Assembly: GCF_022436485.1 (NCBI RefSeq)
Contig: NZ_JAKUDO010000001.1
Coordinates: 2,294,001-2,358,000, forward strand
Length of the DNA stretch: 64,000 nucleotides
DNA from: Agrococcus sp. ARC_14
Lineage (GTDB): Bacteria > Actinomycetota > Actinomycetes > Actinomycetales > Microbacteriaceae
Direction: 5' to 3'
Shown here: positions 35,785 through 45,662 of the stretch, in pieces
Layout of the letters: each line of letters begins with the position of its first letter
How positions within the stretch are numbered: position 1 is the first letter of the stretch
Notes under the pieces: generated by a model
The model's input: the letters and a program-made list of their open reading frames with translations, nothing else
The model's database searches: none
Told to the model about the DNA's origin: nothing
Position numbers and translations under genes: made by a program

Positions 35785-36636
35785 ATGAGGTTCCTGTCGA
35801 TCCAGTCGCACGTGGCCTACGGGCACGTCGGCAACTCCGCCGCCGTCTTCCCGCTGCAGCGCATCGGGCACGAGGTGTGGCCTGTGCTCACCGTCAACTT
35901 CTCGAACCACACCGGTTACGGCGACTGGGGCGGCCCGGCCATCGCGGCCGATGACGTGCGCGCGGTGGTGACGGGCATCGAGGCTCGCGGCGTGCTGCCG
36001 ACCGTCGACGGCGTGCTCTCCGGCTACCTCGGCGGCGAGGAGATCGTCGACGTGGTGGTGGATGCGGTGACGCGCGTGAAGGCGGCGAACCCTGCGGCGA
36101 GCTTCACCTGCGACCCGGTGATGGGCAACGCGAGCTCCGGCTGCTTCGTCGCGCCGACCATCCCACCGCTCATCCGCGAGCGGGTCGTGCCGCACGCCGA
36201 CATCATCACGCCGAACCAGTTCGAGCTCGGCTTCATGACGCACACGGAGCCCGACACGCTCGCGTCGACGCTCGCGTCGGCGGATCGCGCACGCGACCTG
36301 GGACCGCGCACCGTGCTCGTCACCAGCGTGCTGCGGCCCGATCGCGAGGAGGGCACGATCGAGATGCTGGCGGTCGACGACGAGGGCGCGTGGATCGTGC
36401 AGACGCCGCACCTGCCGTTCAAGGCGAACGGCTCCGGCGATGTCACGAGTGCGCTGTTCACGGCGCACTACCGCGAGACGGGCTCGGCCGCGACGGCGCT
36501 GGAGCGCACTGCGTCGAGCGTGTTCGACCTGCTGCAGGTGACGATCGACTCGGGTGAGCGCGAGCTGCGCATCGTGCAGGCGCAGGATGTCTTCGCCACC
36601 CCCCGCATGCAGTTCACGGCCCGCCAGGTGCGCTGA
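35785..36636 (+). CDS. pdxY: Pyridoxal kinase PdxY
   Basis: A 283-aa ribokinase-fold enzyme that phosphorylates pyridoxal and related vitamers to make PLP. The N-terminal FLSIQSHVAYGHVGNSAAVF, the TPNQFELGF at 142-150 and the anion-hole GSGD at 216-219 with catalytic D219 are all characteristic. A hexamer AAGAAT ends 6 nt before the ATG and no Shine-Dalgarno is clear. The 131 bp after it hold two similar GAGGAC...CCTGC stretches but no gene. Confidence 0.92.
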   Translation: MRFLSIQSHVAYGHVGNSAAVFPLQRIGHEVWPVLTVNFSNHTGYGDWGGPAIAADDVRAVVTGIEARGVLPTVDGVLSGYLGGEEIVDVVVDAVTRVKAANPAASFTCDPVMGNASSGCFVAPTIPPLIRERVVPHADIITPNQFELGFMTHTEPDTLASTLASADRARDLGPRTVLVTSVLRPDREEGTIEMLAVDDEGAWIVQTPHLPFKANGSGDVTSALFTAHYRETGSAATALERTASSVFDLLQVTIDSGERELRIVQAQDVFATPRMQFTARQVR

Positions 36637-36755
36637 CGGCTCCCCCGCCTCGCGCGCGTCCCCCGTTGAGGACCGATCCTGCAGCCTTCGCGCATCGAGG
36701 ACAGACCTGCTTCATCTGCCCGGCCGGAGTGGCGAGCGCAGGCAGCGCACAGCCT

Positions 36756-36761
36756 TAGCCT
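36756..36761 (+). promoter_or_regulatory. Candidate -10 element of the MFS gene at 36768
   Basis: TAGCCT lies 6 nt before the ATG at 36768; no ribosome site is present, so a leaderless mRNA is likely. Confidence 0.5.
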
Positions 36762-36767
36762 GGCTAC

Positions 36768-38030
36768 ATGGCACTCGGTCGCGGCTTCACCACGCTCTGG
36801 AGCGCGAACGCCCTGTCGAATCTGGCGGACGGCCTCGCCTTCGTCTCGATCCCGCTGCTCGCGGCATCCATGACCGACGACCCGCGCGTGGTCGCGGGAC
36901 TGGCCACGCTCTACGCGCTGGTTCGCCTGCTGATCGCGCTTCCGATCGGCGTCTGGGTCGATCGGTTCGAGCGCAGGACCTTGATCGTCGCCGCCAACCT
37001 GCTGCGGGGCACCGCCCTCCTGACGCTTGCGCTGACGATCCATCTCGGCGTCTCATCCTTGGTGATCCTGTACGCGACGATGGCCGTGGTCGGAGCGCTC
37101 GAGAGCCTGGCCGACAGCGCCGCAGTCGCCATGCTGCCCTCGCTCGTCGACCGTGAGCGCCTGGATTCGGCGAATGGACGGGTCGCGGCGGCACAGCTCG
37201 TCGCCGACGAGTTCGCCGGCCCGCCGCTGGGCGGTCTGCTGTTCGCGCTCGCGGCGGCCGCGCCGCTGTTCGCGATGGGCGGGCTCTGGGCCGTCGCAGG
37301 CCTCGTCGCGCTGGCGCTGCCGACGCGAGCAACGAGGCGACCGGCAGACGACCGGCAGACGGCGAGGACATCGGTCTACGCAGAGGCGCGCGAAGGGATC
37401 GCATGGCTGGCCCGGCACCGTGTCGTCGGCAGCCTGGCACTCATCGGGGCGCTCGCGAGCATCGGGTACATGCTGCCGTTCTCGATCCTCGTGCTGCTCG
37501 CCGAGGAACGGCTCGGGCTGGACGGCGCCGGCTACGGCGTGCTGCTCGCGTGCTCCGCCCTCGGTGGGCTGCTCGGCTCGTTCCTCGCCCCGCGGCTCCG
37601 CCGGCGTCTCGGGTACCGGTGGACGATCGTGGCCAGCCTGCTGCTGGGGGCGCTGAGCCTCGGCGGCCTCGCGCTCGCGACGGACCCGATCATCGCCGGC
37701 GTGCTGCTGGCGCTGTACATTCTGCATGCGGTCGTCTGGAACATCTGCGCGCTGTCACTGCGGCAGCAGCTCGTGCCCGACGCCCTGCTCGGTCGCGTCG
37801 GTGGTGCCGCACGCGTGCTGGGCCTCGTGGGGCTGGCCGCGGGATCGGCGCTCGGCGGGCTGCTCGGCGCGATCCACCTCGCGATTCCCGTCGCGATGGG
37901 TGCCGCAGTGTTCGCGGTCTGCTGCCTGCTCGCGGCGGTCACGCTGCGGGGCGCGCTGACGGTCGACGGGCAGGGCTCACGTGCGGCGGGTGCGCTTCTC
38001 CCGCACACGCATGTTGACGACGATCGGTGA
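36768..38030 (+). CDS. MFS transporter (enterobactin-exporter-like group)
   Basis: A 420-aa membrane protein with ten to twelve hydrophobic segments, beginning [23 protein letters not shown], and with the helix 2-3 loop [10 protein letters not shown]. This start resembles the MFS_3 (EntS-like) group of exporters. Its last 18 codons overlap the 3' end of der on the opposite strand by 54 bp, so the two convergent genes share their ends. Substrate unknown; the EntS resemblance is weak evidence for siderophore export. Confidence 0.82.
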   Translation: MALGRGFTTLWSANALSNLADGLAFVSIPLLAASMTDDPRVVAGLATLYALVRLLIALPIGVWVDRFERRTLIVAANLLRGTALLTLALTIHLGVSSLVILYATMAVVGALESLADSAAVAMLPSLVDRERLDSANGRVAAAQLVADEFAGPPLGGLLFALAAAAPLFAMGGLWAVAGLVALALPTRATRRPADDRQTARTSVYAEAREGIAWLARHRVVGSLALIGALASIGYMLPFSILVLLAEERLGLDGAGYGVLLACSALGGLLGSFLAPRLRRRLGYRWTIVASLLLGALSLGGLALATDPIIAGVLLALYILHAVVWNICALSLRQQLVPDALLGRVGGAARVLGLVGLAAGSALGGLLGAIHLAIPVAMGAAVFAVCCLLAAVTLRGALTVDGQGSRAAGALLPHTHVDDDR

Positions 38031-39500
38031 GCCCTCGAAGCCGTAGTCCTCGCGCAGGCGGCGCGTGATGAAGCGGCGGTACTGCGGGTCGAGGAAGCCG
38101 GTCGTGAACAGCACGAAGGTCGGCGGGCGGGTCGACGCCTGCGTCGCGAACAGGATGCGCGGCTGCTTGCCACCGCGCAGCGGGTGCGGATGGGCTGCGA
38201 CCAGGTCGGCGATGAAGGCATTGAGCTTGCCGGTGGGCACGCGGGTGTCCCACGAGTCGAGCGCCGTCTCGAGCGCGGGCACGAGCTTCTCGAGGTGGCG
38301 GCCGGTGCGCGCCGAGATGTTGACGCGCGGCGCCCAGTCGACGTGGGCGAGATCCTGCTCGATCTCGCGCTCCAGGTAGCGGCGGCGCTCGTCGTCGAGC
38401 TGATCCCACTTGTTGAAGCCCAGCACGAGCGCGCGGCCCGACTCGAGGACGAGGTCGACGATGCGCACATCCTGCTCGCTGATCGGCTCGGTGACGTCGA
38501 GGAGCACGACGGCGACCTCCGCCTTCTCGAGCGCGGCCTGCGTGCGCAGCGTCGCATAGAAGTCGGCGCCCTGCTGCAGGTGCACGCGGCGGCGGATGCC
38601 CGCGGTGTCCACGAAGCGCCACACGCGCCCGCCGAGCTCGATCTGCTCGTCGACCGGGTCGCGGGTGGTGCCTGCGAGCTCGTTGACGACGACCCGCTCC
38701 TCCCCCGCGGCCTTGTTCAGCAGACTCGACTTGCCGACGTTCGGGCGACCCAGGATGGCGACGCGGCGTGGCCCGCCCAGCTCCTCCTTGGCGACAGCGG
38801 AGATCTCCGGCAGCAGCTCCATCGCGGCATCGAGCAGATCGGCGACACCCCGTCCGTGCACCGCCGAGACGGGGCGGGGCTCGCCCAGCCCGAGGCTCCA
38901 CAGCGAGGAGGCCTCCAGGTCGCGGCGCGCGTCGTCCGACTTGTTGGCCACCAGGATCACCGGGCGGTTCGACTGCCGCAGCATCCGCACGACGTGCTCG
39001 TCGGTCGACGTCGGGCCGACGTTGACGTCGACGACGAACAGCACGGCGTCGGCGAGCTCGACGGCGATCTCGGCCTGCAGCGCGACCGAGCGGTCGATGC
39101 CGCGCGCGTCCGGCTCCCATCCGCCCGTGTCGACGACCGTGAAGCGGCGCCCGCTCCACTCCGCCTTGTAGGTCACGCGGTCGCGGGTGACGCCGGGGGT
39201 GTCCTCGACGACGGCCTCTCTGCGGCCCAGGATGCGGTTCACGAGTGCCGACTTGCCCACGTTCGGGCGGCCGACGATCGCCAGCACCGGCAGCGCGGGC
39301 ATGATCCGGATGGCGTCGGGGCCGGCGGCGGCGAGATCGAGCAGCGCCGCATCCTCGTCGTCGAGCTCGTAGTCCGAGAGCCCGGCGCGCAGCGCGGAGA
39401 CCCGCGCCTCCTCGTTCTCGTACGTGACCTGCTCGACCTCGACGGCCTCACCGTCGAGCTCGTCAGCGGTGCCGGGCTCGTAGCCCTCGTTCTCAGTCAT
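37977..39500 (-). CDS. der: Ribosome-associated GTPase Der (EngA)
   Basis: A 507-aa double GTPase needed for 50S ribosome assembly. Two full G domains are visible, each with GRPNVGKS (first at 77-84, second near 250) and NKSD/NKWD specificity motifs, then a KH-like domain. About 70 acidic residues precede the first G domain, as in other actinobacterial Der proteins. The ATG at 39500 overlaps the end of cmk by 8 bp; the two genes are paired in most actinobacteria. Confidence 0.96.
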   Translation of the reverse strand: MTENEGYEPGTADELDGEAVEVEQVTYENEEARVSALRAGLSDYELDDEDAALLDLAAAGPDAIRIMPALPVLAIVGRPNVGKSALVNRILGRREAVVEDTPGVTRDRVTYKAEWSGRRFTVVDTGGWEPDARGIDRSVALQAEIAVELADAVLFVVDVNVGPTSTDEHVVRMLRQSNRPVILVANKSDDARRDLEASSLWSLGLGEPRPVSAVHGRGVADLLDAAMELLPEISAVAKEELGGPRRVAILGRPNVGKSSLLNKAAGEERVVVNELAGTTRDPVDEQIELGGRVWRFVDTAGIRRRVHLQQGADFYATLRTQAALEKAEVAVVLLDVTEPISEQDVRIVDLVLESGRALVLGFNKWDQLDDERRRYLEREIEQDLAHVDWAPRVNISARTGRHLEKLVPALETALDSWDTRVPTGKLNAFIADLVAAHPHPLRGGKQPRILFATQASTRPPTFVLFTTGFLDPQYRRFITRRLREDYGFEGSPIVVNMRVREKRTRRT

Positions 39501-40188
39501 GGTGCTCCTCAGTCGCGAGGCGGACGATCGTGTCGACCGTCTCGTCGAAGGTCAGGTCGGTGGAGTCGACGACCGTCACGCCGTCCGCGGCGTTCAGGAA
39601 GTCGACCACCTGGGAATCGGAGGCGTCGCGGGCCGCGAGGCTCGCACCCACCTGGTGCTGGTCGCCGCCGACGTCGCCGAAGCGACGGCGGATGCGCACG
39701 GCCTCGTCGGCGGTCAGCAGCACCCGGACGTCGGCGTCGGGCGCGACGACGGTCGTGATGTCGCGGCCCTCGGCGACGATGCCGGGCGCTGCCTCCGCGA
39801 TGATCTCGCGGAAGCGCACATTGACGGCCTCGCGCGCTGCGATCGTGCGCGCGACGCCCGAGACGGCGCCGGAGATGCGCTCCGAGCGGATCGCCTCGGT
39901 GACGTCGGTGCCATCGATCGTGACGCGCTGCCCGGAGGCGTCGACGGTGAGCCCGAGCGAGTCGAGCGCGCCGAGGCTGGCGATCACCGTCGCCTCGACG
40001 TCGGTGTCGCCGCCGCGCTCCAGGATGAGCCAGGTGAGCGCGCGGTAGGCGGCGCCGGTGTCGAGGAACTGGAAGCCCAGCTCGCGCGCCACGGCGCGCG
40101 CCACCGAGGACTTGCCGCTGCCAGCGGGGCCGTCGATCGCGATGACGGTGGCGGTCGACGCGGTGCCGGTCGAAGAGGTGCCGCTCAT
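39493..40188 (-). CDS. cmk: Cytidylate kinase
   Basis: A 231-aa kinase that phosphorylates CMP and dCMP. The P-loop GPAGSGKSS is at 20-28, followed by [13 protein letters not shown] and the later GRDITTVV. The ATG at 40188 overlaps the tyrA stop (ATGA) and has AGGTGG upstream; an ATG five codons earlier is less likely. Confidence 0.95.
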   Translation of the reverse strand: MSGTSSTGTASTATVIAIDGPAGSGKSSVARAVARELGFQFLDTGAAYRALTWLILERGGDTDVEATVIASLGALDSLGLTVDASGQRVTIDGTDVTEAIRSERISGAVSGVARTIAAREAVNVRFREIIAEAAPGIVAEGRDITTVVAPDADVRVLLTADEAVRIRRRFGDVGGDQHQVGASLAARDASDSQVVDFLNAADGVTVVDSTDLTFDETVDTIVRLATEEHHD

Positions 40189-41264
40189 GCCACCACCTGC
40201 CATCCGAGCTGCTCGAGCGCCTCGTGCAGGTGCAGCGCGGCCTCCGGCACGACGGTGATCTCGGCGACGCCGAACTGCGCGCCCTCCGCGTGGTCGAGGC
40301 GCAGGTCCTCGAGGTTCACGCCAGCATCGCCGATGTCGACCAGCAGCTGGGCGAGCTGCCCGGGCCGGTCGTCGACGCGCACCTGGACGCGGGTGAACCG
40401 CGTGTGCGTGCCGTGCTTGCCCGGCAGGCGCGCGACGCCCTCATTGCCCGTGCGCAGCGCATCCGCCACCGTCTTCCGGCTGCCGGATGCATCGGGGTCG
40501 TCGAGCGCGTCGACGAGCGTCGCCAGATCCACCTGCAGGGCGCGCAGCTGCTCGACCACCGCCGGCGCGTTGGCGCCCAGGATCTGGATCCAGAGCGCCG
40601 GGTCGCTGGCCGCGACGCGCGTGACGTCGCGCACACCGCCGCCGGCGAGGCGCAGCGCCTCATCGGGCGCGTGCGCGAGGCGCGCGGCCATGAGCGAGGA
40701 CACCAGCTGCGGCACGTGGCTGACGATCGCGACGGCCCGGTCGTGCTCGTCGGGCGTCGACTCGATCGGCACGGCGCCCAGGTCGAGGATGAGGTCGTCG
40801 ACAAGGCTGCCGCGCTCGTAGGAGATGCCGTCGTGGCCGGCGATCACCCATGGCCGGCCGACGAAGAGGTCGCCGGATCCCGCGAGCGCACCGCTGCGCT
40901 CACGACCTGCCATCGGGTGCGTGCCGAGGTAGCGGCTGATGTCTGCGCCAAGCGCGCGCAGCTGCGCGAGCGGCACGGCCTTGACCGACGCGACGTCGGT
41001 GACCACGGCATCCGGGAACGCCTCGAGCTCTGCGGCCACGACCTGCGCCGTGACATCCGGCGGCACGGCGACCACGATCAGCTCCGGCGTGTCGCCGGGC
41101 TCGGCCAGGCGGCCGGCGCCGTAGTCGGCGGCGAGACGCATCGCGGTCGGCGAGGCGTCGACGAGCTGCACCTCGACGCCGCGCGCTGCGAGCCCGAGCC
41201 CGATGGAGGTGCCGAGCAGTCCCGTGCCGACGATGCGCACGGGTCCGCGCAGTCGGTGGGTCAC
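40185..41264 (-). CDS. tyrA: Prephenate dehydrogenase with C-terminal ACT domain
   Basis: A 359-aa enzyme converting prephenate to 4-hydroxyphenylpyruvate in tyrosine synthesis. It has the nucleotide motif GTGLLGTSIG at 13-22, the substrate-binding GTHPMAGRERSG near 114-125 with its conserved histidine, and an ACT regulatory domain from about 285 (VQVRVDDRPGQLAQLL), which usually senses tyrosine. It lies between rluB and cmk in the conserved block. Confidence 0.93.
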   Translation of the reverse strand: MTHRLRGPVRIVGTGLLGTSIGLGLAARGVEVQLVDASPTAMRLAADYGAGRLAEPGDTPELIVVAVPPDVTAQVVAAELEAFPDAVVTDVASVKAVPLAQLRALGADISRYLGTHPMAGRERSGALAGSGDLFVGRPWVIAGHDGISYERGSLVDDLILDLGAVPIESTPDEHDRAVAIVSHVPQLVSSLMAARLAHAPDEALRLAGGGVRDVTRVAASDPALWIQILGANAPAVVEQLRALQVDLATLVDALDDPDASGSRKTVADALRTGNEGVARLPGKHGTHTRFTRVQVRVDDRPGQLAQLLVDIGDAGVNLEDLRLDHAEGAQFGVAEITVVPEAALHLHEALEQLGWQVVA

Positions 41265-41300
41265 TTCGGGCTCCTTGCTGGCTCCTGCTGGCTGGGTGGG

Positions 41301-42071
41301 CTAGGCGTCCGACCTCGAGAGCGTGAGGATGGCACCGCGCTCCATCGTAGTGAGTTCGCGCACGCGGCCAGACCGCAGCGTACCGAGGTGCAGCGGGCCG
41401 AATGAGCGCCGCACGAGCTCGACCACCGGGTGCCCGACGTGGTCGAGCATGCGGCGCACGATGCGGTTGCGGCCCGAGTGCAGCGTCAGCTCGACCATCG
41501 AGTGGCCCTTGGAGGGTGTGCCGACGACCCGCGCGGCGTCTGCGCTGATGCTGCCGTCGTCGAGCTCGAAGCCATCGAGCAGCCGGCGGATGACGCGCTG
41601 GTCGACCGCGCCGCGCACCTTCGCGACGTAGGTCTTCTCGACCCCGAACGAAGGATGCGCGAGCACGTGGGCGAGCTCGCCGTCGTTCGTGAGGATGAGG
41701 AGGCCGGAGGTGTCGGCGTCGAGGCGGCCGACGTTGTAGACCCGCTCGGGGATGTCGTGCAGGAACTCGCGCAGATCCGGCCGACCGCGCTCATCCGACA
41801 TCGTCGAGACGACACCCGTCGGCTTGTTGAGCATGAGGTAGCGCTTGGTGCTGTCGAGCTGCACCGCGGTGCCGTCGACGGTGACGCGGGCGTCGGGTCG
41901 GATGCGGCTGCCGAGCTCGGTGACGACGTCGCCGTCGACCGTGATGCGGCCGGCGACGATCATGTCCTCGACGACGCGGCGGCTCGCGACGCCTGCCGCG
42001 GCGAGCACCTTCTGGAGGCGCTCGCCCTCTGCCGATGGCAGGGTCTCGCCCGGCTCGCTCGGATCGGTCAT
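41301..42071 (-). CDS. rluB: Pseudouridine synthase, RluB/RsuA family
   Basis: A 256-aa rRNA pseudouridine synthase. An S4 RNA-binding domain (about 17-65, RLQKVLAAAGVASRR) is followed by the catalytic domain with GRLDADTSG and active D118, then KTYVAKV and GRNRIVRRML. The ATG overlaps the scpB stop (ATGA). In actinobacteria this gene regularly follows scpAB. Confidence 0.93.
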   Translation of the reverse strand: MTDPSEPGETLPSAEGERLQKVLAAAGVASRRVVEDMIVAGRITVDGDVVTELGSRIRPDARVTVDGTAVQLDSTKRYLMLNKPTGVVSTMSDERGRPDLREFLHDIPERVYNVGRLDADTSGLLILTNDGELAHVLAHPSFGVEKTYVAKVRGAVDQRVIRRLLDGFELDDGSISADAARVVGTPSKGHSMVELTLHSGRNRIVRRMLDHVGHPVVELVRRSFGPLHLGTLRSGRVRELTTMERGAILTLSRSDA

Positions 42072-42730
42072 GCGAACACGTCCTCTTCTCCATCTGGCAG
42101 CAGCGGCGAGATCGGCGGCAGCTCGTCGAGCGAGTTGAGGCCGAGCTGCGTGAGCAGCAGCTCCGTGGTCTCGTAGTTGATGGCGCCGGTCTCGGCGTCG
42201 GCGAAGGCCTCGCGGATGAGGCCACGGCCCACCAGGGTGCGCACGACCGAGTCGACGTTGACGGCACGGATGGCCGCGACGGCCCCACGCGTGATGGGCT
42301 GCTTGTAGGCGATCACGGCAAGCGTCTCGAGCGCGGCCTGCGAGAGCTTGGTCGGCGTCTGCGTGAGCACGAAGTCGGCGGCGTCGGCGTCGTAGCCAGC
42401 GCGCACGTAGATGCGCCAGCCGCCCCCCACCTCGCGCAGCTCGAAGCCGCGCTCGGGGCCAGCGGGTCGATCGCCGACGGGCTCGCCGTCGTAGTCGGCG
42501 CGCAGCGCCTCGATGGCTGCCTTGACCGCCTTCACCGGCGCGCGCAGCGCCGTCGCGATGTGCACCGCCCCCTGTGGCTCGTCGGCGACCATGAGGATCG
42601 CCTCGATGCGGCGCTCGAGCGGCAGGTGCGATCGATCCTCGGTCGGTGCCTCGTCGGCCTGCGCGGGCGCCTCGCCGACGGCAGCCTGCGCCGCCTCGTC
42701 GGTGGCCGCATCCGTCTCATGCATGGTCAT
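42068..42730 (-). CDS. scpB: Segregation and condensation protein B
   Basis: A 220-aa partner of ScpA and SMC in chromosome condensation. After a disordered acidic N-terminal tail (about 35 residues) come two winged-helix domains, with LSQAALETLAVIAYKQPITR and a late GLIREAF motif. The ATG at 42730 lies inside the end of scpA and has GGGGG upstream; ATG 42724 is an alternative. Confidence 0.93.
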   Translation of the reverse strand: MTMHETDAATDEAAQAAVGEAPAQADEAPTEDRSHLPLERRIEAILMVADEPQGAVHIATALRAPVKAVKAAIEALRADYDGEPVGDRPAGPERGFELREVGGGWRIYVRAGYDADAADFVLTQTPTKLSQAALETLAVIAYKQPITRGAVAAIRAVNVDSVVRTLVGRGLIREAFADAETGAINYETTELLLTQLGLNSLDELPPISPLLPDGEEDVFA

Positions 42731-43586
42731 AGTCTGCCCCCAGCGCGACGAGGTCCTCGTCGCGGAAGTCGTGGCCGGTCCAGCTGAGCGAGAGCTCACC
42801 GAGCGGCTCGAGCTGCTCGAAGGTGATCGCGGCGTGGCGGTAGAGCTCGAGCACCGCGAGGAATCGGGCGACGATGACGCCGCGGGTCGCCTCCCCCGCG
42901 ATCAGCTCGCGGAAGGTCGTCGTGCCCTGCTGGCGCAGCGTCGAGACGATGTGCGCCGCCTGCTCGCGGATCGAGACGAGCGGCGCGTGCAGGTGGGTGA
43001 GCCCGACGGTGGGGATCTCCCTCGGGGTCAGGGCGAGCAGCGCGAGCGCGGCGAAGTCGTCGGCAGAGAGCGTCCACCTGAGCTCTGGCGTGCGCTGCCG
43101 GAAGCGATCCTCGAGCCGCACCGAGCGGGCGTGGCGGGCCGACTCCTCGCCGATGCGCTCGGCCGCCCAGAGCGCGGCCTGCTTGAACGCGCGGTACTGC
43201 AGCAGCCGCGCGAAGAGCAGGTCGCGTGCCTCGAGCAGCGCGACATCCTCGCTGTCGACGACATCGCCCGCGGGCAGCAGCGAGGCGATCTTCAGGTCGA
43301 GCAGGGTGGCGGCGACGACGATGAACTCGCTCGCCTGCTCGAGCTCCTCATGCGTGTCGAGCGTGCGCACGTAGGCGATGAACTCGTTCGTCACGCGTCC
43401 CAGCGCGATCTCGGTCACATCCATCGACCGATTGCCGATCAGCGTCAGCAGCAGGTCGAACGGGCCGTCGAAGTTGTCGAGCGCGAGGCGGAACCCGCGC
43501 TGCTCGTCGGCGGCGGCGTCAGGCTCGGCGTCGCGCTCGGCCGCACCGACCTCGGGCGTGGATGCCTCGATGTCAGGCGAAGGCAC
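42717..43586 (-). CDS. scpA: Segregation and condensation protein A
   Basis: A 289-aa kleisin that bridges the SMC heads. FDGPFDLLLTLI and ASEFIVVAATLLDLKIASLLP are the N-terminal family signatures; the C-terminal winged helix includes RGVIVARFLAVLELYRH and ends in FEQLEPLGELSL. The start is taken as GTG 43586, 8 nt after the parA stop, though the ribosome site is poor; the first 30 residues are acidic and disordered. Confidence 0.92.
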   Translation of the reverse strand: MPSPDIEASTPEVGAAERDAEPDAAADEQRGFRLALDNFDGPFDLLLTLIGNRSMDVTEIALGRVTNEFIAYVRTLDTHEELEQASEFIVVAATLLDLKIASLLPAGDVVDSEDVALLEARDLLFARLLQYRAFKQAALWAAERIGEESARHARSVRLEDRFRQRTPELRWTLSADDFAALALLALTPREIPTVGLTHLHAPLVSIREQAAHIVSTLRQQGTTTFRELIAGEATRGVIVARFLAVLELYRHAAITFEQLEPLGELSLSWTGHDFRDEDLVALGADYDHA

Positions 43587-43594
43587 GGCGCCGA

Positions 43595-44473
43595 CTAGGC
43601 AATGGCGCCGCGGGCGATCAGCTCGCGGGCGAGCTGGCGGTGCACCTCGGCGGCCGCGTGCTCGGGCGCGAACTGCGTCACCGGCACACCGGCGACGGAT
43701 GCGTCGGGGAACTTCACGGTGCGGCGGATGACGGTGTCGAGCACGGTGTCGCCGAAGGTCTCCACCACGCGCTCCATCACCTCGCGGGCGTGGAGCGTGC
43801 GGGAGTCGAACATGGTGACGAGGATGCCGTCGAGCTGCAGCGCGGGGTTCAGGCGGTCCTGCACCTTCTCGATCGTCTCCTTGAGGAGCGCGACGCCGCG
43901 GAGCGCGAAGTACTCGCTCTCGAGCGGGATGAGCACGCCGTGGGCGGCAGTGAGCGCGTTGACCGTGAGCAGGCCCAGCGAGGGCTGGCAGTCGATGAGG
44001 ATCAGGTCGTAGTCGTCGGCCACGCGGCGCAGCACGCGGGCGAGGATCTGCTCGCGCGCGACCTCGTTGACGAGATGCACCTCTGCGGCCGAGAGATCGA
44101 TGTTGGCCGGGATCACGTCGAGGCCCTCGACGGAGGTCGACTGGATCGCTTCCTTCGGGTCGAGGCGCGGGTTCAGCAGCAGGTCGTAGATGGTGATCGC
44201 ATCGTGGTTGTCGACGCCGAGGCCCGCGCTCAGTGCGCCCTGCGGGTCGAAGTCCACGGCGAGCACGCGTCGGCCGTACTCGGCGACGGCAGCGCCGAGG
44301 TTGATGGTGGTCGTCGTCTTGCCGACGCCGCCCTTCTGGTTGCACATCGTGACGATGCGCGCCGGCCCGTGGCTCTTCAGCGGCGCCGGCACCGCGAACT
44401 CCTGCACCGAGCGCCCGGTCGGCCCGAGCGTGGGCGTCTCCATGCCGGTCAGGGTCTCGTTGCTCGTGCTCAC
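43595..44473 (-). CDS. parA: ParA/Soj-family ATPase
   Basis: A 292-aa deviant-Walker ATPase with KGGVGKTT at 47-54, DFDPQGALSAGLG and the later DCQPSLGLLTVNAL. Located with scpAB, so it acts in chromosome organisation or segregation, though the origin-proximal parAB locus is not here and no parB gene or parS-like site is seen. The start is GTG 44473; a TAGACT hexamer 7 nt upstream (44481-44486) and the absence of a ribosome site suggest a leaderless message. Confidence 0.93.
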   Translation of the reverse strand: MSTSNETLTGMETPTLGPTGRSVQEFAVPAPLKSHGPARIVTMCNQKGGVGKTTTTINLGAAVAEYGRRVLAVDFDPQGALSAGLGVDNHDAITIYDLLLNPRLDPKEAIQSTSVEGLDVIPANIDLSAAEVHLVNEVAREQILARVLRRVADDYDLILIDCQPSLGLLTVNALTAAHGVLIPLESEYFALRGVALLKETIEKVQDRLNPALQLDGILVTMFDSRTLHAREVMERVVETFGDTVLDTVIRRTVKFPDASVAGVPVTQFAPEHAAAEVHRQLARELIARGAIA

Positions 44474-44480
44474 ACCCCCG

Positions 44481-44486
44481 AGTCTA
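44481..44486 (-). promoter_or_regulatory. Candidate -10 element, leaderless parA
   Basis: TAGACT on the minus strand lies 7 nt before GTG 44473. A small CTCAACC/GGTTGAG hairpin (44531-44547) lies further upstream, in the gap after the ACC deaminase gene. Confidence 0.5.
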
Positions 44487-44581
44487 GGAACCCCCGGCGG
44501 CTTCGCCCGGTAGCCGGGTGCGGCGTGTATCTCAACCTCTGGTTGAGGCTCACCCCGCGCGCTGCGCCCGGCAAGGCCTCC

Positions 44582-45607
44582 TCAGCTCCAGGGGAAGATG
44601 CCCGAGTAGGCGTTCAGCGCCGGCTGGCCGCCCAGGTGTGCATAGAGCACCGTCGAGTCCTGCGCGATCTCGCCGGAGCGCACCAGATCGATGAGCCCGG
44701 CCATCGACTTGCCCTCATAGACCGGGTCGATGATCATCGCCTCGGTGCGGCCAGAGGTGAGGATGGCGTCGATCGTCGACTCGACGGGGACGCCGTACAG
44801 GTGACCAGCCCAGCCCTCGAGCACCGTGATCTCGTCGTCACGCAGGTCGCGCTCGAGGCCGATCAGCTGCGCGGTGTGCCTGGCGATGCGCGCCACCTGG
44901 TCACGCGTCTTCTCGATGGTGGCGGAGGCGTCGATGCCGATGACGCGGCGAGGGCGGCCACCGGCGTCCTCGAGCGCCGCGAACCCGGCGATCATGCCCG
45001 CGTGCGTCGAGCCGGTGACCGTGCAGACGACGATCGTGTCGAAGAAGACGCCGAGCTCGCGCTCCTGCTCGGCGACCTCGTACGCCCAGTTGGCGAACCC
45101 GAGCCCGCCGAGCTTGTGCTCGCTCGCGCCGGCGGGGATGCCGTAGGGCGTGCCGCCCGCGGCCTCGACCTCCGCGAGCGCCTCCTCCCACGAGGAGCGG
45201 ATGCCGATGTCGAAGCCGGCTTCGTCGAGCCGGCTGTCGGCACCCATGATGCGCGAGAGCAGCAGGTTGCCGACCTTGTCGTTGACCGGGTCATCCCAGT
45301 CGACCCACCGCTCCTGCACGAGGCGGCACTTGAGGCCCAGCTTCGCGGCGACCGCGGCGACCTGCCGCGTGTGGTTCGACTGGTAGCCGCCGATCGAGAC
45401 GAGCGTGTCGGCGCCGGAGGCCAGCACGTCGGGCACGATGTACTCCAGCTTGCGGGTCTTGTTGCCGCCGAAGGCGAGGCCGGAGGCGACATCCTCCCGC
45501 TTCGCCCAGATGGCCGCGCCGCCCAGATGCTTCGTCAGGTTGTCGAGCGGATGCACAGGGCTGGGCCCGAAGGTCAGCGGGAAGCGTTCGAAGTCGGCGA
45601 TGCTCAT
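44582..45607 (-). CDS. acdS: 1-aminocyclopropane-1-carboxylate deaminase
   Basis: A 341-aa PLP enzyme very close in sequence to known ACC deaminases, which break ACC into 2-oxobutyrate and ammonia. The start [14 protein letters not shown], the PLP lysine K50 in GGNKTRK, and the ACC-specific pair Y297/E298 (YEGKSM) and L325 (AHLGG) are all present; D-cysteine desulfhydrases differ at the last two. It interrupts the conserved parA-xerD neighbourhood and has its own likely promoter (TATCGT, 45615-45620, 7 nt before ATG). Confidence 0.9.
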   Translation of the reverse strand: MSIADFERFPLTFGPSPVHPLDNLTKHLGGAAIWAKREDVASGLAFGGNKTRKLEYIVPDVLASGADTLVSIGGYQSNHTRQVAAVAAKLGLKCRLVQERWVDWDDPVNDKVGNLLLSRIMGADSRLDEAGFDIGIRSSWEEALAEVEAAGGTPYGIPAGASEHKLGGLGFANWAYEVAEQERELGVFFDTIVVCTVTGSTHAGMIAGFAALEDAGGRPRRVIGIDASATIEKTRDQVARIARHTAQLIGLERDLRDDEITVLEGWAGHLYGVPVESTIDAILTSGRTEAMIIDPVYEGKSMAGLIDLVRSGEIAQDSTVLYAHLGGQPALNAYSGIFPWS

Positions 45608-45614
45608 AGGGCTG

Positions 45615-45620
45615 ACGATA
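45615..45620 (-). promoter_or_regulatory. Candidate -10 element, leaderless acdS
   Basis: TATCGT on the minus strand lies 7 nt before the ATG at 45607, with no ribosome site. Confidence 0.5.
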
Positions 45621-45662
45621 GCCGCGGACGGCGCTCGCAGACCAGTGTCCGCAGCGCGAGGC

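Noticed and set aside
43595..44540. parS site and chromosomal parAB locus
   Set aside because: No TGTTTCACGTGAAACA-like sequence or parB gene is present; this is the ParA paralogue that accompanies scpAB.
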